64,000 nt of DNA from Acidovorax sp. YS12 (GTDB lineage: Bacteria > Pseudomonadota > Gammaproteobacteria > Burkholderiales > Burkholderiaceae_C). The translations under genes and the position numbers were made by a program. Below are positions 17,588-25,447 of this stretch, piece after piece; positions within the stretch are counted from its first letter, which is position 1, and each line of letters begins with the position of its first letter. The DNA is taken from assembly GCA_021496925.1 (NCBI GenBank), contig CP053915.1:310001-374000 (forward strand). The letters run 5' to 3'. The notes beneath the pieces were generated by a model, which worked only from the letters and a program-made list of their open reading frames with translations, searched no databases and was not told the DNA's origin.

Positions 17588-20500
17588 ATGCTTCAAGCCG
17601 CCTACGAACACAACGGCCGCCCCGTCTCGCGCGAGGCCTTCTACGCCATCGCCTGCGACCCGCAGCGCAGCGTCGCCGTCGAGGCCTGCGCCGGCGCGGG
17701 CAAGACCTGGATGCTGGTGTCGCGCATGCTGCGCGCGCTGCTGGAGGGCTGCGCGCCGCACGAAATCCTCGCCATCACCTTCACCAAGAAGGCGGCGGGC
17801 GAGATGCGCCAGCGCCTGCAGGAGTGGCTGGAGCAATTCGCCCACGCAACGCCCGCACAGCTCGAACAGGAACTGATTGCACGCGGAATCGGCCCCCAGG
17901 CCGCACAGGATCTGCGCGAGCCGCTACGAAATTTGTACCAGACCCTGCTCGCCAGCGGACGGCCGATGCAGATCCGCACCTTTCATAGCTGGTTCGCGGC
18001 GCTGCTGGGCACGGCGCCGCTGGCCCTGCTGCAGGAGCGCGGCCTGCCCGCGCGCTACGAACTGCTGGAGGACGACGCCGAGGCCGTGCGCGAGGTCTGG
18101 CGCCCCTTCCTCGCCGCCGTGGTGCAGGACGCCGGGCTGCGCGCCGACTACGAGGCGGCCGTGGCGCGCCATGGCCGCGCGCAGACGCACAAGGCGCTGG
18201 AGGCTGCGCTGGCCAAGCGCGTGGAGTTCGAGCTGGCCGATGCGGCGGGCATCGTCGATGCCTCGGTGCCCGCATTTGGCGTGCAGTTCCCGCGCCTGGC
18301 CGCCCTGGCCGCGCCCGCCGAGGCGCTGGCGGGCGGCGCGGCGCGCGCGCGCTGGCTGGCGTGGGCCAGGCAACTGGGCGCCGAGAGCGCCAAGACGCCG
18401 CAGAAGGCCGCCGACGCCGTGGTCGATGCCTTCGCCGATGGCCTCGATACGCGCCTGGACGAGCGCCTGGACCGCCTGCGCAAGGCGTTTTTCGTCGCCA
18501 AGGAAGACCGGCTGGCGAAGAACCTGGAGAAATTCCCCGCCGCGCAGGAGGCCGAGGCCGAACTGCAGCCGCTGTGCGCGGCGCGCGCCCAGCACGAGGC
18601 CTGGCGGCACCAGCAGCGCCTGGCGCGCCTGGCACGCTGCCTGATCGCCGCGTTCGCCCAGCTCAAGCGCGCGCGCGGCTGGGTGGACATGAACGACGTC
18701 GAGCGCACCGCGCTGGTCATGCTGTCCGATCCCGCCCTGAGCGGCTGGGTGCAGGAGCGCCTGGACGCGCGCGTGCGCCACCTGCTGGTCGATGAATTCC
18801 AGGACACCAACCCGCTGCAATGGCAGGCGCTGCACGCCTGGCTGGCCGCCTACGCCGGCGCGGGCGGCGGCGCCAGCGGCCAGCGCCCGCCCAGCGTGTT
18901 CATCGTGGGCGACCCCAAGCAGAGCATCTACCGCTTCCGCCGCGCCGAGCCGCAGGTGTTCAAGGCCGCCCAGGCCTTCGTGCGCGACGGCCTGGGCGGC
19001 GACCTGCTGGCCTGCGACCACACGCGGCGCAACGCGCGCGGCATCATCGCCACCGTGAACGCTGCCATGCAGGCGGCGCAGGGCCTGCAGCAGTACAGCG
19101 GCTTTCGTGACCACACCACCGAATCGGGCCACGCGGGCGAGCTGCTGCGCCTGCCGCCCATCGCCAAGGCCGAGGACGCCAGCGACAGCGCCGATGCCGG
19201 CGCGCCAGCCTGGCGCGACAGCCTGACCACCCCGCGCCACGAGGCCGAGGAGACCCTGCGCATGCGCGAATGCGCCCAGGCCGCGCAGTGGGTGGCGGGG
19301 TGCATCGCCATGGGCGTGCCCGCGCACGAGATCATGGTGCTGGCGCGCAAGCGCGACCGCCTGGCCAGCATGCAGGAGGCGCTGCGCGCGCTGCACATTC
19401 CCTGCGTGCAGCCGGAAAAGGCCGACCTCAGCGAAGCGCCCGAGGTGCAGGACGTGGTGGCCCTGCTCGACGTGCTGGTCTCGCCCGCGCACGACCTTTC
19501 GCTGGCGCGCGCGCTCAAGTCGCCGCTGTTCGGCGTGCCCGACGCGCTGCTCACCCGCCTGGCGGTGCTGCGCCGCCAGCCCGGGAACATGGCGCTGAGC
19601 TGGTTCGATTTGCTTCAAAAACAGGAGCTGCTTGCGCTTGACAGCAAAGCGCTGGCGGCCGATTTGGCGCGATACCGCGACTGGGTGGCGCACCTGCCCC
19701 CGCACGATGCGCTGCAGGCCATCTACCAGCACGGCGACGTGCTGGCGCGCTTTGCCGCCTGCGCCCCCGCGCCGCAGCGCGCCAGCGTGCTGGCCAACCT
19801 GCGCGCGCTGCTGGCCTGCGCGCTGCAGCAGGACGGCGGGCGCTACCTCACGCCCTACGCCTTCGTGCGCGCCATGAAGAAGGGCGGCATGGCCGCCCCC
19901 GGCCGCGCCGACGCCCAGGCCGTGCGCCTGCTCACCGTGCACGGCGCCAAGGGCCTGGAGGCGCACAGCGTGCTGCTGCTCGACACCGACGCGCGCGGCA
20001 AGAAAGCCGAGACCATGGCCGTGCTGGTGGACTGGCCGGGCGAGCAGGCGCTGCCGCGGCGCTTCATCTTCCTGGCCAGCGAATCCAGCCCGCCCGCCAG
20101 CGCCGAGGACACCCTGGCAGTCGAACTGGCCGAGCGCCAGCGCGAGGAGCTGAACACGCTCTACGTCGCCGTCACCCGCGCCAAGCAGTGCCTGGCGCTG
20201 TCGTGCGTGCAGGCCAGCGGCGCCAACCCGGACAGCTGGTGGGCGCGCCTGGCGCCGCTCATGCAGCACGATGCCGACCCACAGGCCGCGCAGCCTGGCG
20301 CCGGGACGGCGCAGGATGCGCCCTTCACCCTGCTGGAGCTGCCCTTCCAGCGTGCCGCCGCCGCGTTGCCCGCCGCCGTGGAGGAGGCCGATGACCTGCC
20401 CGCGCGCCAGGGCCGTGCCATGCACGCCCTGCTGGAGCGCGTGGGCGTGGCCGGCCTGCCGCTGGCCCAGGCCCGCGCCCAGGGCTGGGGCGCGCAGCGC

Positions 20501-20944
20501 ACCGCCCAGCTGGCGCGCGAATTCAGCCTGCCGCCCGAGGCTGCCGAGGCCGCCGCCGCCATGGCGCGGCGCATCGTGCAGGGCGAAGGCGCCTGGGCCT
20601 GGGACGATGCCGCCGTGGCCCTGGCCGTGAACGAGGCGCCGCTGACGTACCAGGGGCAAAGCCTGCGCCTGGACCGCCTGGTGCGCCTGCACGCGCCGCG
20701 CGAGGGCGCGCGCTGGTGGGTGCTGGACTACAAGAGCGCCGCCCAGCCCGAGCGCCAGCCCCAGCTCATCGCCCAGCTGCAGCGCTACCGCGCGGCCGTG
20801 CAGGCCCAGGTGCCGGGCGAGGCGGTGGGTGCGGCGTTTCTGAGCGGGGAAGGGCGATTGGTGCGGGTGCCGTCGGGGGACACACCCGCTCCAGCGCTTG
20901 CCGCAACCGCCCTGGCGCCAGGGGCGCAGGGCACGTTGTTCTGA
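17588..20944 (+). CDS. addA-like: AddA-like helicase-nuclease subunit
   Basis: 1118 residues from MLQAAYEHNG, which places Walker A (EACAGAGKT) at residues 32-40 as in UvrD/AddA proteins. Other motifs are ITFTKKAAGEMRQRL (Ia), LLVDEFQDTNPLQW (II), FIVGDPKQSIYRFR (III), LLTVHGAKGLEAHSV (V) and LYVAVTRAKQ (VI). A C-terminal PD-(D/E)XK nuclease ends in WWVLDYKSAA. It unwinds and resects double-strand breaks with the AddB-like protein. About 21 residues (about 674-693, FDLLQKQELLALDSKALAAD) are encoded by an in-frame copy of the dispersed repeat and probably form a surface insertion. Confidence 0.9.
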   Translation: MLQAAYEHNGRPVSREAFYAIACDPQRSVAVEACAGAGKTWMLVSRMLRALLEGCAPHEILAITFTKKAAGEMRQRLQEWLEQFAHATPAQLEQELIARGIGPQAAQDLREPLRNLYQTLLASGRPMQIRTFHSWFAALLGTAPLALLQERGLPARYELLEDDAEAVREVWRPFLAAVVQDAGLRADYEAAVARHGRAQTHKALEAALAKRVEFELADAAGIVDASVPAFGVQFPRLAALAAPAEALAGGAARARWLAWARQLGAESAKTPQKAADAVVDAFADGLDTRLDERLDRLRKAFFVAKEDRLAKNLEKFPAAQEAEAELQPLCAARAQHEAWRHQQRLARLARCLIAAFAQLKRARGWVDMNDVERTALVMLSDPALSGWVQERLDARVRHLLVDEFQDTNPLQWQALHAWLAAYAGAGGGASGQRPPSVFIVGDPKQSIYRFRRAEPQVFKAAQAFVRDGLGGDLLACDHTRRNARGIIATVNAAMQAAQGLQQYSGFRDHTTESGHAGELLRLPPIAKAEDASDSADAGAPAWRDSLTTPRHEAEETLRMRECAQAAQWVAGCIAMGVPAHEIMVLARKRDRLASMQEALRALHIPCVQPEKADLSEAPEVQDVVALLDVLVSPAHDLSLARALKSPLFGVPDALLTRLAVLRRQPGNMALSWFDLLQKQELLALDSKALAADLARYRDWVAHLPPHDALQAIYQHGDVLARFAACAPAPQRASVLANLRALLACALQQDGGRYLTPYAFVRAMKKGGMAAPGRADAQAVRLLTVHGAKGLEAHSVLLLDTDARGKKAETMAVLVDWPGEQALPRRFIFLASESSPPASAEDTLAVELAERQREELNTLYVAVTRAKQCLALSCVQASGANPDSWWARLAPLMQHDADPQAAQPGAGTAQDAPFTLLELPFQRAAAALPAAVEEADDLPARQGRAMHALLERVGVAGLPLAQARAQGWGAQRTAQLAREFSLPPEAAEAAAAMARRIVQGEGAWAWDDAAVALAVNEAPLTYQGQSLRLDRLVRLHAPREGARWWVLDYKSAAQPERQPQLIAQLQRYRAAVQAQVPGEAVGAAFLSGEGRLVRVPSGDTPAPALAATALAPGAQGTLF
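19606..19668 (+). repeat. Dispersed palindromic repeat, copy 3, in frame inside addA-like gene
   Basis: It reads TTGCTTCAAAAACAGGAGCT, then GCTTGCGCTTGACAGCAAAGCGCTGGCGGCC. This is the same unit as at 6382, with AT-richness unlike the flanking gene. It is 63 bp, leaves the reading frame open and encodes a helical alanine/leucine-rich segment. Confidence 0.8.
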
Positions 20945-21026
20945 ACATGTTCTGAAACGTTGCCGTGCCGAGCGGTCTGGTTGGAGGTACGGCGCGGTAC
21001 AGATGGCTGCGTGCGTCCCTCTGGCA

Positions 21027-21053
21027 TGTCACATCGCCTGGGGCTGTTTCGTC
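21027..21053 (+). promoter_or_regulatory. ECF41-type promoter
   Basis: TGTCACA (21027-21033) and CGTC (21050-21053) are separated by 16 bp, matching the -35/-10 motif described for ECF41 sigma factors (TGTCACA, 16-17 bp, CGTC). It stands 82 bp upstream of the hydrolase gene, whose next gene encodes an ECF41-type sigma factor. This suggests autoregulation of that operon. Confidence 0.75.
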
Positions 21054-21134
21054 ATGGGGGCATCGGCCCGAGCGCGGGGGCGGCATGGGGCCGCCCGCCG
21101 TTCTGGGCCGTGCACCTGTGAAAGGAATATCGCC

Positions 21135-22211
21135 ATGCCCATCGTCCCTCCGTCGCCACCTGCCACGCGGGTCCCGGTGCGTGCCGCCGTATGGTGGCGC
21201 CGCCATGCCATGCGTGGGGGAATGGCGGTTGCAGCGCTCGTGGCCATGGGCGTGGCCGCGCTGGCCGCGCAGCGCGCTTGGCAGGATGCGCACATCGTGC
21301 AGCGCTGGCCTGCGCCTGGCACGCTGGTCGATGTGGGTGGCCATCGGCTGCACCTGCGTTGCATGGGTGGGGGCGGTGCCCCGCCTATCGTGCTGGAGGC
21401 CGGCATGGGCGGCTGGTCGCAGGACTGGGCCGCCGTGCAGCCGCTGCTTGCGCGTAGTGGGCGCGTGTGCGCTTACGACCGTGCGGGCTACGGCTGGTCT
21501 GGCACGCCCATGCAGCCGCGTACAGGCCTGCAGGCCGTGCAGGACCTGCGCCGCGCGCTCGATGCGGCGGGCCTGCCTTCGCCGCGCGTGCTCGCGGGCC
21601 ACTCGATGGGCGGGTTGCTCGTGGGGCTCTATGCGCGCACCTATCCGCAGGACGTGGCGGGCCTAGCCTTCGTCGACGCCGTGGGACGCGACTACGCTGC
21701 GCAGTTTCCCGCGCCGCGCTATGCGGCGTTCCGCGCAAGCCTGGGCCGGTTGTTGGCCGGGGCCGCTGCCCTCGCGCCCTGGGGGTTGCCCCAGGCAGCG
21801 GGGCTGAGCACTTCGCTTGTGGCCGTGCGTCTGCCGCCGCCCGAGCGGGACAGCGCCCAGGCCTGGGGCCTGAGTGTGCGCCACTACCGCACGCTGCGCG
21901 CCGAGAACGAGGCCTTCGACGGCGTGCTGGCGGAGGCGCTCGCGGCCGGCCCGTTGCCACGCGTGCCCGTGCGCGTGCTTGGCAGCGGGAAGATGAACGA
22001 CTTCCCTCCGGGCCTGGAGGACGAGGCCATGCGCACTGCCTGGGTGCGCAACCAGGAGCGCATCGCACAGGAGACTGGCGTGGTGCGCGTGGTGCTTGCG
22101 CGCAGTGGCCACTACCTGCACCTGGATGAGCCCCAGGCCGTGGCGCAGGCGCTCGACGGGCTGCGCGCCGAGGCCCGAGTCTTCGCGCAGCGGCCGCACA
22201 ATCCGTTCTGA
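21135..22211 (+). CDS. Membrane-anchored alpha/beta hydrolase
   Basis: 358 residues from the ATG at 21135, with AAAGGA upstream. One N-terminal membrane segment (GGMAVAALVAMGVAALAA, about 28-45) is followed by an alpha/beta hydrolase fold: CAYDRAGYGWSG, nucleophile elbow LAGHSMGG, and the C-terminal His in ARSGHYLHLDEP. It is probably periplasmic and tethered to the inner membrane; the substrate is unknown. It is the first gene after the ECF41-type promoter and lies 3 bp before the sigma gene, so it is likely the target of that sigma factor. Confidence 0.85.
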   Translation: MPIVPPSPPATRVPVRAAVWWRRHAMRGGMAVAALVAMGVAALAAQRAWQDAHIVQRWPAPGTLVDVGGHRLHLRCMGGGGAPPIVLEAGMGGWSQDWAAVQPLLARSGRVCAYDRAGYGWSGTPMQPRTGLQAVQDLRRALDAAGLPSPRVLAGHSMGGLLVGLYARTYPQDVAGLAFVDAVGRDYAAQFPAPRYAAFRASLGRLLAGAAALAPWGLPQAAGLSTSLVAVRLPPPERDSAQAWGLSVRHYRTLRAENEAFDGVLAEALAAGPLPRVPVRVLGSGKMNDFPPGLEDEAMRTAWVRNQERIAQETGVVRVVLARSGHYLHLDEPQAVAQALDGLRAEARVFAQRPHNPF

Positions 22212-22214
22212 ACC

Positions 22215-23195
22215 ATGCCCTTGCTTCCCTCCGAAACCCCTGCCGCTGCAGCCAGCCATGCCGCCTGCTTCGAGGCCCAGCGTGCACGCCTGCTCGGGCT
22301 CGCGTGGCGCATGCTGGGCTCGCGCCATGAGGCGCAGGACTTGGTGCAGGACCTGTGGCTGGCTTGGCGCGAGGTGGACCTGGGCGCGCTCGACCAGCCA
22401 GGTGCCTACCTGGCGCGCATGGCCACGCACCTGTGCATCGACCGCTTGCGCGGCGCCCAGCGCCGGCGCGAGCACTACGTGGGCGTGTGGCTGCCTGAGC
22501 CGTGGATCGAGGCCGCGGCGCAGGCCGATGGCCAGGCGCCGCAGCCGCCGCCCGAGCGGCTGGCGTTCGCGCAGAGCGTGTCGATCGCGTTCCTGTTCGT
22601 ACTCGAACGGCTGAGCCCGCTGGAACGCGCGGCCTTCCTGCTGCACGATGTGTTCGACGAGCCGTTCGACGAGATCGCGCGTCATCTTGGCCGCAGCGCG
22701 GCGGCCTGTCGCCAGCTCGCGTCGCGCGCGCGTTCCCGGGTGCGGGCGCAGGGCGCATGGAGCGATGCGGAGCAGGGCTCAGCGCTCGCGGACGTGGCGG
22801 GCCGTTCGGCGCAGTTGCTCGAAGCCTTCGCGCAGGCCGTGGGTTCGGGCGATACCGCACGCCTCGTGGCTTTGTTGAGTGAGGATGTGCAACTGCTCAG
22901 CGATGGCGGCGGTGTCGTGACAGCGATCCCGCGCCCCCTGCGCGGCGCGGACGGCGTGGCCCGCGTGCTGTGCGCGCTGGCGCATGCCTGGGGGCAAGGG
23001 GAGGGCCTGCGTGAGCGCCTGCAGGCCGCGCGCATCAACGGCATGCCGGGCATCATCGCGCGCGCGGCCGACGGCCGCGTGACCCTGGCCGTGGCTGTGC
23101 AGCCCGGGGCCGATGGGCGCGTGCGCGGCGTGTATTTCATGCGCAATCCACACAAGCTGCGTGAGGCCGTGGAGACCACGCGCTTGATGGGATGA
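22215..23195 (+). CDS. ECF41-family sigma factor with SnoaL-like C-terminal domain
   Basis: 326 residues. Sigma region 2 (AWRMLGSRHEAQDLVQDLWLAW; ARMATHLCIDRLR) and region 4 (LSPLERAAFLLHDVFDEPFDEIARHLGRS) are followed by a C-terminal SnoaL-like extension of about 130 residues. ECF41 marker motifs are visible: WLPEPW in the linker, DGGG in the extension and NPHKL (family NPDKL) near the end. In ECF41 proteins the extension controls sigma activity in place of a separate anti-sigma factor. Usual targets are carboxymuconolactone decarboxylases, oxidoreductases or epimerases; here the neighbour is a hydrolase. Confidence 0.9.
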   Translation: MPLLPSETPAAAASHAACFEAQRARLLGLAWRMLGSRHEAQDLVQDLWLAWREVDLGALDQPGAYLARMATHLCIDRLRGAQRRREHYVGVWLPEPWIEAAAQADGQAPQPPPERLAFAQSVSIAFLFVLERLSPLERAAFLLHDVFDEPFDEIARHLGRSAAACRQLASRARSRVRAQGAWSDAEQGSALADVAGRSAQLLEAFAQAVGSGDTARLVALLSEDVQLLSDGGGVVTAIPRPLRGADGVARVLCALAHAWGQGEGLRERLQAARINGMPGIIARAADGRVTLAVAVQPGADGRVRGVYFMRNPHKLREAVETTRLMG

Positions 23196-23202
23196 TCGGC
23201 CC

Positions 23203-24573
23203 ATGCCCGATGCATTGACCGACCCCCTCGTTTCTCCCCCTCTCCCTCTCTCCTGCGATGCCGCCGTCATCGGCGCCGGCCCGGCCGGCCTCATGGCGGC
23301 CGAGGCGCTGGCCCAGGCCGGCGCGGCCGTGCAGGTGTTCGATGCCATGCCTTCGGCGGGGCGCAAGTTCCTGCTCGCGGGCAAGGGCGGGCTCAACCTC
23401 ACGCATTCCGAGCCGTTCGCACCGTTCGCCGCGCGCTTCGGCGCGCGCAGCGCGCAGATCGCGCCGCTGCTGGAGCGCTTTGGCGCCGAGCCGTTGCGCG
23501 CCTGGGCGCATGGCCTGGGCGTGGACACCTTCGTGGGCACCTCGGGCCGCGTGTTCCCCGCCGACATGAAGGCCGCGCCGTTGCTGCGTGCGTGGCTGCA
23601 CCGGCTGCGCGGTCTGGGCGTGCAGTTCCACATGCGCCACCGCTGGCTGGGCTGGGCGCCGGATGGCGCCCTGCGCTTCGCCGCGCCGCAGGGCGAGCGG
23701 CAGGTGGCCGCGCGCGCCACGGTGCTGGCCCTGGGCGGCGCAAGCTGGCCGCGCCTGGGCTCGGACGCGGCCTGGGTGCCGCTGCTGGCGGGCAAGGGGG
23801 TGGACATCGCGCCCCTGCAGCCGGCCAACTGCGGCTTCGATGTGCCGCGCGTCGATGCGCCCGTGGGGCCGCTCGCGCAGGTTTCGCGGCGCGACTTCTT
23901 CCGCGAACTCATCGGGCGCGGCCCCGCGCCCGCCGTGGGCTGGACGCCGTTCTTCGCCGAACGCTTCGCGGGCCAGCCGTTCAAGTCGGTGGCGTTGTCG
24001 TTCACCGCCAGCGACGGCCGCGCTTTCGCGCGGCGCGGCGAATTCGTCGCCACGGCCACGGGCGTGGAGGGCAGCCTGGTCTACGCCGTCTCCAGCCTGC
24101 TGCGCGACGAAATCGCGGCGCACGGCCATGCCACTTTCTTCCTCGACCTGCTGCCCAGCCACACGCACGAGCGCGTGCTGGCCGAGGTGCGGCACCCGCG
24201 CGGCGCGCGCAGCCTCTCCAGCCACCTCAAGGGGCGGCTGGGGCTGGACGGCATCAAGGCCGCGGTTCTCTACGAGCAGCTCGGCAAGGACGGCATGCAG
24301 GATGCGGCGCTGCTGGCGCAGGCCATCAAGGCGCTGCCCATCACCGTGGTGGCGCCGCGGCCGGTGGAGGAGGCCATCAGCACCGCGGGCGGCGTGGCCT
24401 TCGAGGCGCTGGACGGGCACCTGATGCTGCAGGCCCTGCCCGGCGTGTTCTGCGCGGGCGAGATGCTCGACTGGGAGGCGCCCACGGGCGGCTACCTGCT
24501 CACGGCCAGCTGCGCCACGGGGCGCGCGGCCGGGGAGGGCGCGGCGCGCTGGCTGGCGCTGCGAAAACAATAG
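23203..24573 (+). CDS. HI0933/BaiN-like FAD-dependent flavoprotein
   Basis: 456 residues. An FAD-binding Rossmann motif (AAVIGAGPAGLMAAEALAQAG), a GGLNLTHSE segment and a C-terminal FAD motif (GVFCAGEMLDWEAPTGGYLLTASCATGRAAGEGAARW) are typical of the HI0933/YhiN family. Some members reduce unsaturated substrates; the reaction here is unknown. It follows the sigma gene by 7 bp and may be cotranscribed. Its last codons and TAG stop lie within dispersed repeat copy 4. Confidence 0.88.
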   Translation: MPDALTDPLVSPPLPLSCDAAVIGAGPAGLMAAEALAQAGAAVQVFDAMPSAGRKFLLAGKGGLNLTHSEPFAPFAARFGARSAQIAPLLERFGAEPLRAWAHGLGVDTFVGTSGRVFPADMKAAPLLRAWLHRLRGLGVQFHMRHRWLGWAPDGALRFAAPQGERQVAARATVLALGGASWPRLGSDAAWVPLLAGKGVDIAPLQPANCGFDVPRVDAPVGPLAQVSRRDFFRELIGRGPAPAVGWTPFFAERFAGQPFKSVALSFTASDGRAFARRGEFVATATGVEGSLVYAVSSLLRDEIAAHGHATFFLDLLPSHTHERVLAEVRHPRGARSLSSHLKGRLGLDGIKAAVLYEQLGKDGMQDAALLAQAIKALPITVVAPRPVEEAISTAGGVAFEALDGHLMLQALPGVFCAGEMLDWEAPTGGYLLTASCATGRAAGEGAARWLALRKQ

Positions 24574-24620
24574 CTGCCAGCGCTTTCTGCACAAGGGCTG
24601 GGGCCTGAAAACACTTAAAA
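24564..24620 (+). repeat. Dispersed palindromic repeat, copy 4, supplying two stop codons
   Basis: AAAACAATAGCTGCCAGCGC...AAGGGCTGGGGCCTGAAAACACTTAAAA matches the unit at 6382. The TAG at 24571-24573 ends the flavoprotein gene. The TTA at 24615-24617 is the complement of the TAA that ends the convergent exported-protein gene. Confidence 0.8.
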
Positions 24621-25238
24621 CTTCGTGCGGTAGTACAGCATGGGCCCGCCGGAGCGCGTGCGCAGCAGCAGCTGCGAGTCGCCTTCGAGCTTGACGCCGA
24701 TGGCGCCGAATTCGGGCAGCAGGCCGCCGAAGCGCGGCGAGGCCCATTGCACCTCCACGCGCGTGCCGTAATTCGGCTGGCGGTTGAGCCAGATCATGTC
24801 CATGGCGTCGGGCGTCTGGCCGCGGTAGGGCGCGCGCGTCCAGGTGGACAGGTCCAGGTACATGTTGCCGCCCAGCGGGGCGCGCCAGTGCACGCCCAGC
24901 GTGGGTTCCCAGATGGGTTCGGTCATGGCCAGCGCGGGCACCGAGGTGCTGGTCTGCGTCGCCATGCCGAGCGACAGGCCCAGGCTGCCGCCGGGGCCGC
25001 TGCCGAGCCAGCGCGTCACGTCCACGCGCAGGGCGGTATTGCGCGGCAGGGGGTTGCGGTCGCTCGACATTTCCAGCCGTTCGCGGGCGCTGGGCAGCGG
25101 GGGCGGTTCGGCGGGCGGGGCCGTGTCGGACGCCAGGACACGCAACGCCATGCAGGCCAGCAGCCCGCACAGGCGGATGCCGAGGCGCCGGGGCCAGGCC
25201 CTGGGCGCGGCGCACGTTGACATGGTGTCCCGGTCCAT
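24615..25238 (-). CDS. Exported protein of unknown function
   Basis: 207 residues (or 202 from the second ATG at 25223, which fits a signal peptide better). The sequence has a hydrophobic leader (LCGLLACMALRVLAS), a proline-rich linker, then amphipathic beta-type stretches ending in LYYRTKF with a terminal aromatic residue. This is reminiscent of a small outer-membrane barrel or a periplasmic protein. I do not recognise the family. Confidence 0.65.
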   Translation of the reverse strand: MDRDTMSTCAAPRAWPRRLGIRLCGLLACMALRVLASDTAPPAEPPPLPSARERLEMSSDRNPLPRNTALRVDVTRWLGSGPGGSLGLSLGMATQTSTSVPALAMTEPIWEPTLGVHWRAPLGGNMYLDLSTWTRAPYRGQTPDAMDMIWLNRQPNYGTRVEVQWASPRFGGLLPEFGAIGVKLEGDSQLLLRTRSGGPMLYYRTKF

Positions 25239-25374
25239 ACCGTCCCCATCTTATGGCTCTTCCCGGTAGATCATCGCGCGGCGCGCGCGGTTCCTTCGCG
25301 GCTGATCCATGTCAGCCTGTCGCGCAATGGGCAGGGAAAATACGGTTTTCAAATGTATATTTGCAGCCTCCGAC

Positions 25375-25400
25375 CACGCCGGCCCATGGCGTGTTTTTTT
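25375..25400 (+). terminator. Hairpin and T7 tract in 5' leader of first TonB receptor gene
   Basis: Arms CACGCC (25375-25380) and GGCGTG (25388-25393) with a 7-base loop are followed by seven T. It points towards the TonB receptor gene, 48 bp before its start. The flavoprotein gene ends 800 bp upstream with an opposite-strand gene between, so this is either an attenuator or ends a short leader transcript. The 209 bp from 25239 to 25447 hold this, an AT-rich island with CAAAT...ATTTG (25349-25362) and the palindrome at 25407; no gene is seen. Confidence 0.65.
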
Positions 25401-25406
25401 GTCCGC

Positions 25407-25429
25407 CGCTATTCCATTTGTGAATAGCG
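25407..25429. promoter_or_regulatory. ModE-like palindrome upstream of TonB receptor 1
   Basis: Perfect arms CGCTATTC and GAATAGCG surround 7 bp. The outer CGCTAT...ATAGCG with 11 bp between matches the ModE operator pattern (E. coli modA: CGTTAT, 12 bp, ATAACG) except for one base of spacing. It ends 18 bp before the receptor start, where a bound repressor would block transcription or translation initiation. The assignment rests on pattern and gene context. Confidence 0.55.
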
Positions 25430-25447
25430 AAACCGGAAAGCCCCACG

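Noticed and set aside
17924..20692. 920-codon minus-strand frame opposite the addA-like gene
   Set aside because: Antisense shadow of helicase motifs, no recognisable domain.
25239..25374. Possible Moco or cobalamin riboswitch in the leader of TonB receptor 1
   Set aside because: The leader is short and I could not align it to the conserved cores of either riboswitch; only the hairpin and the palindrome are supported.
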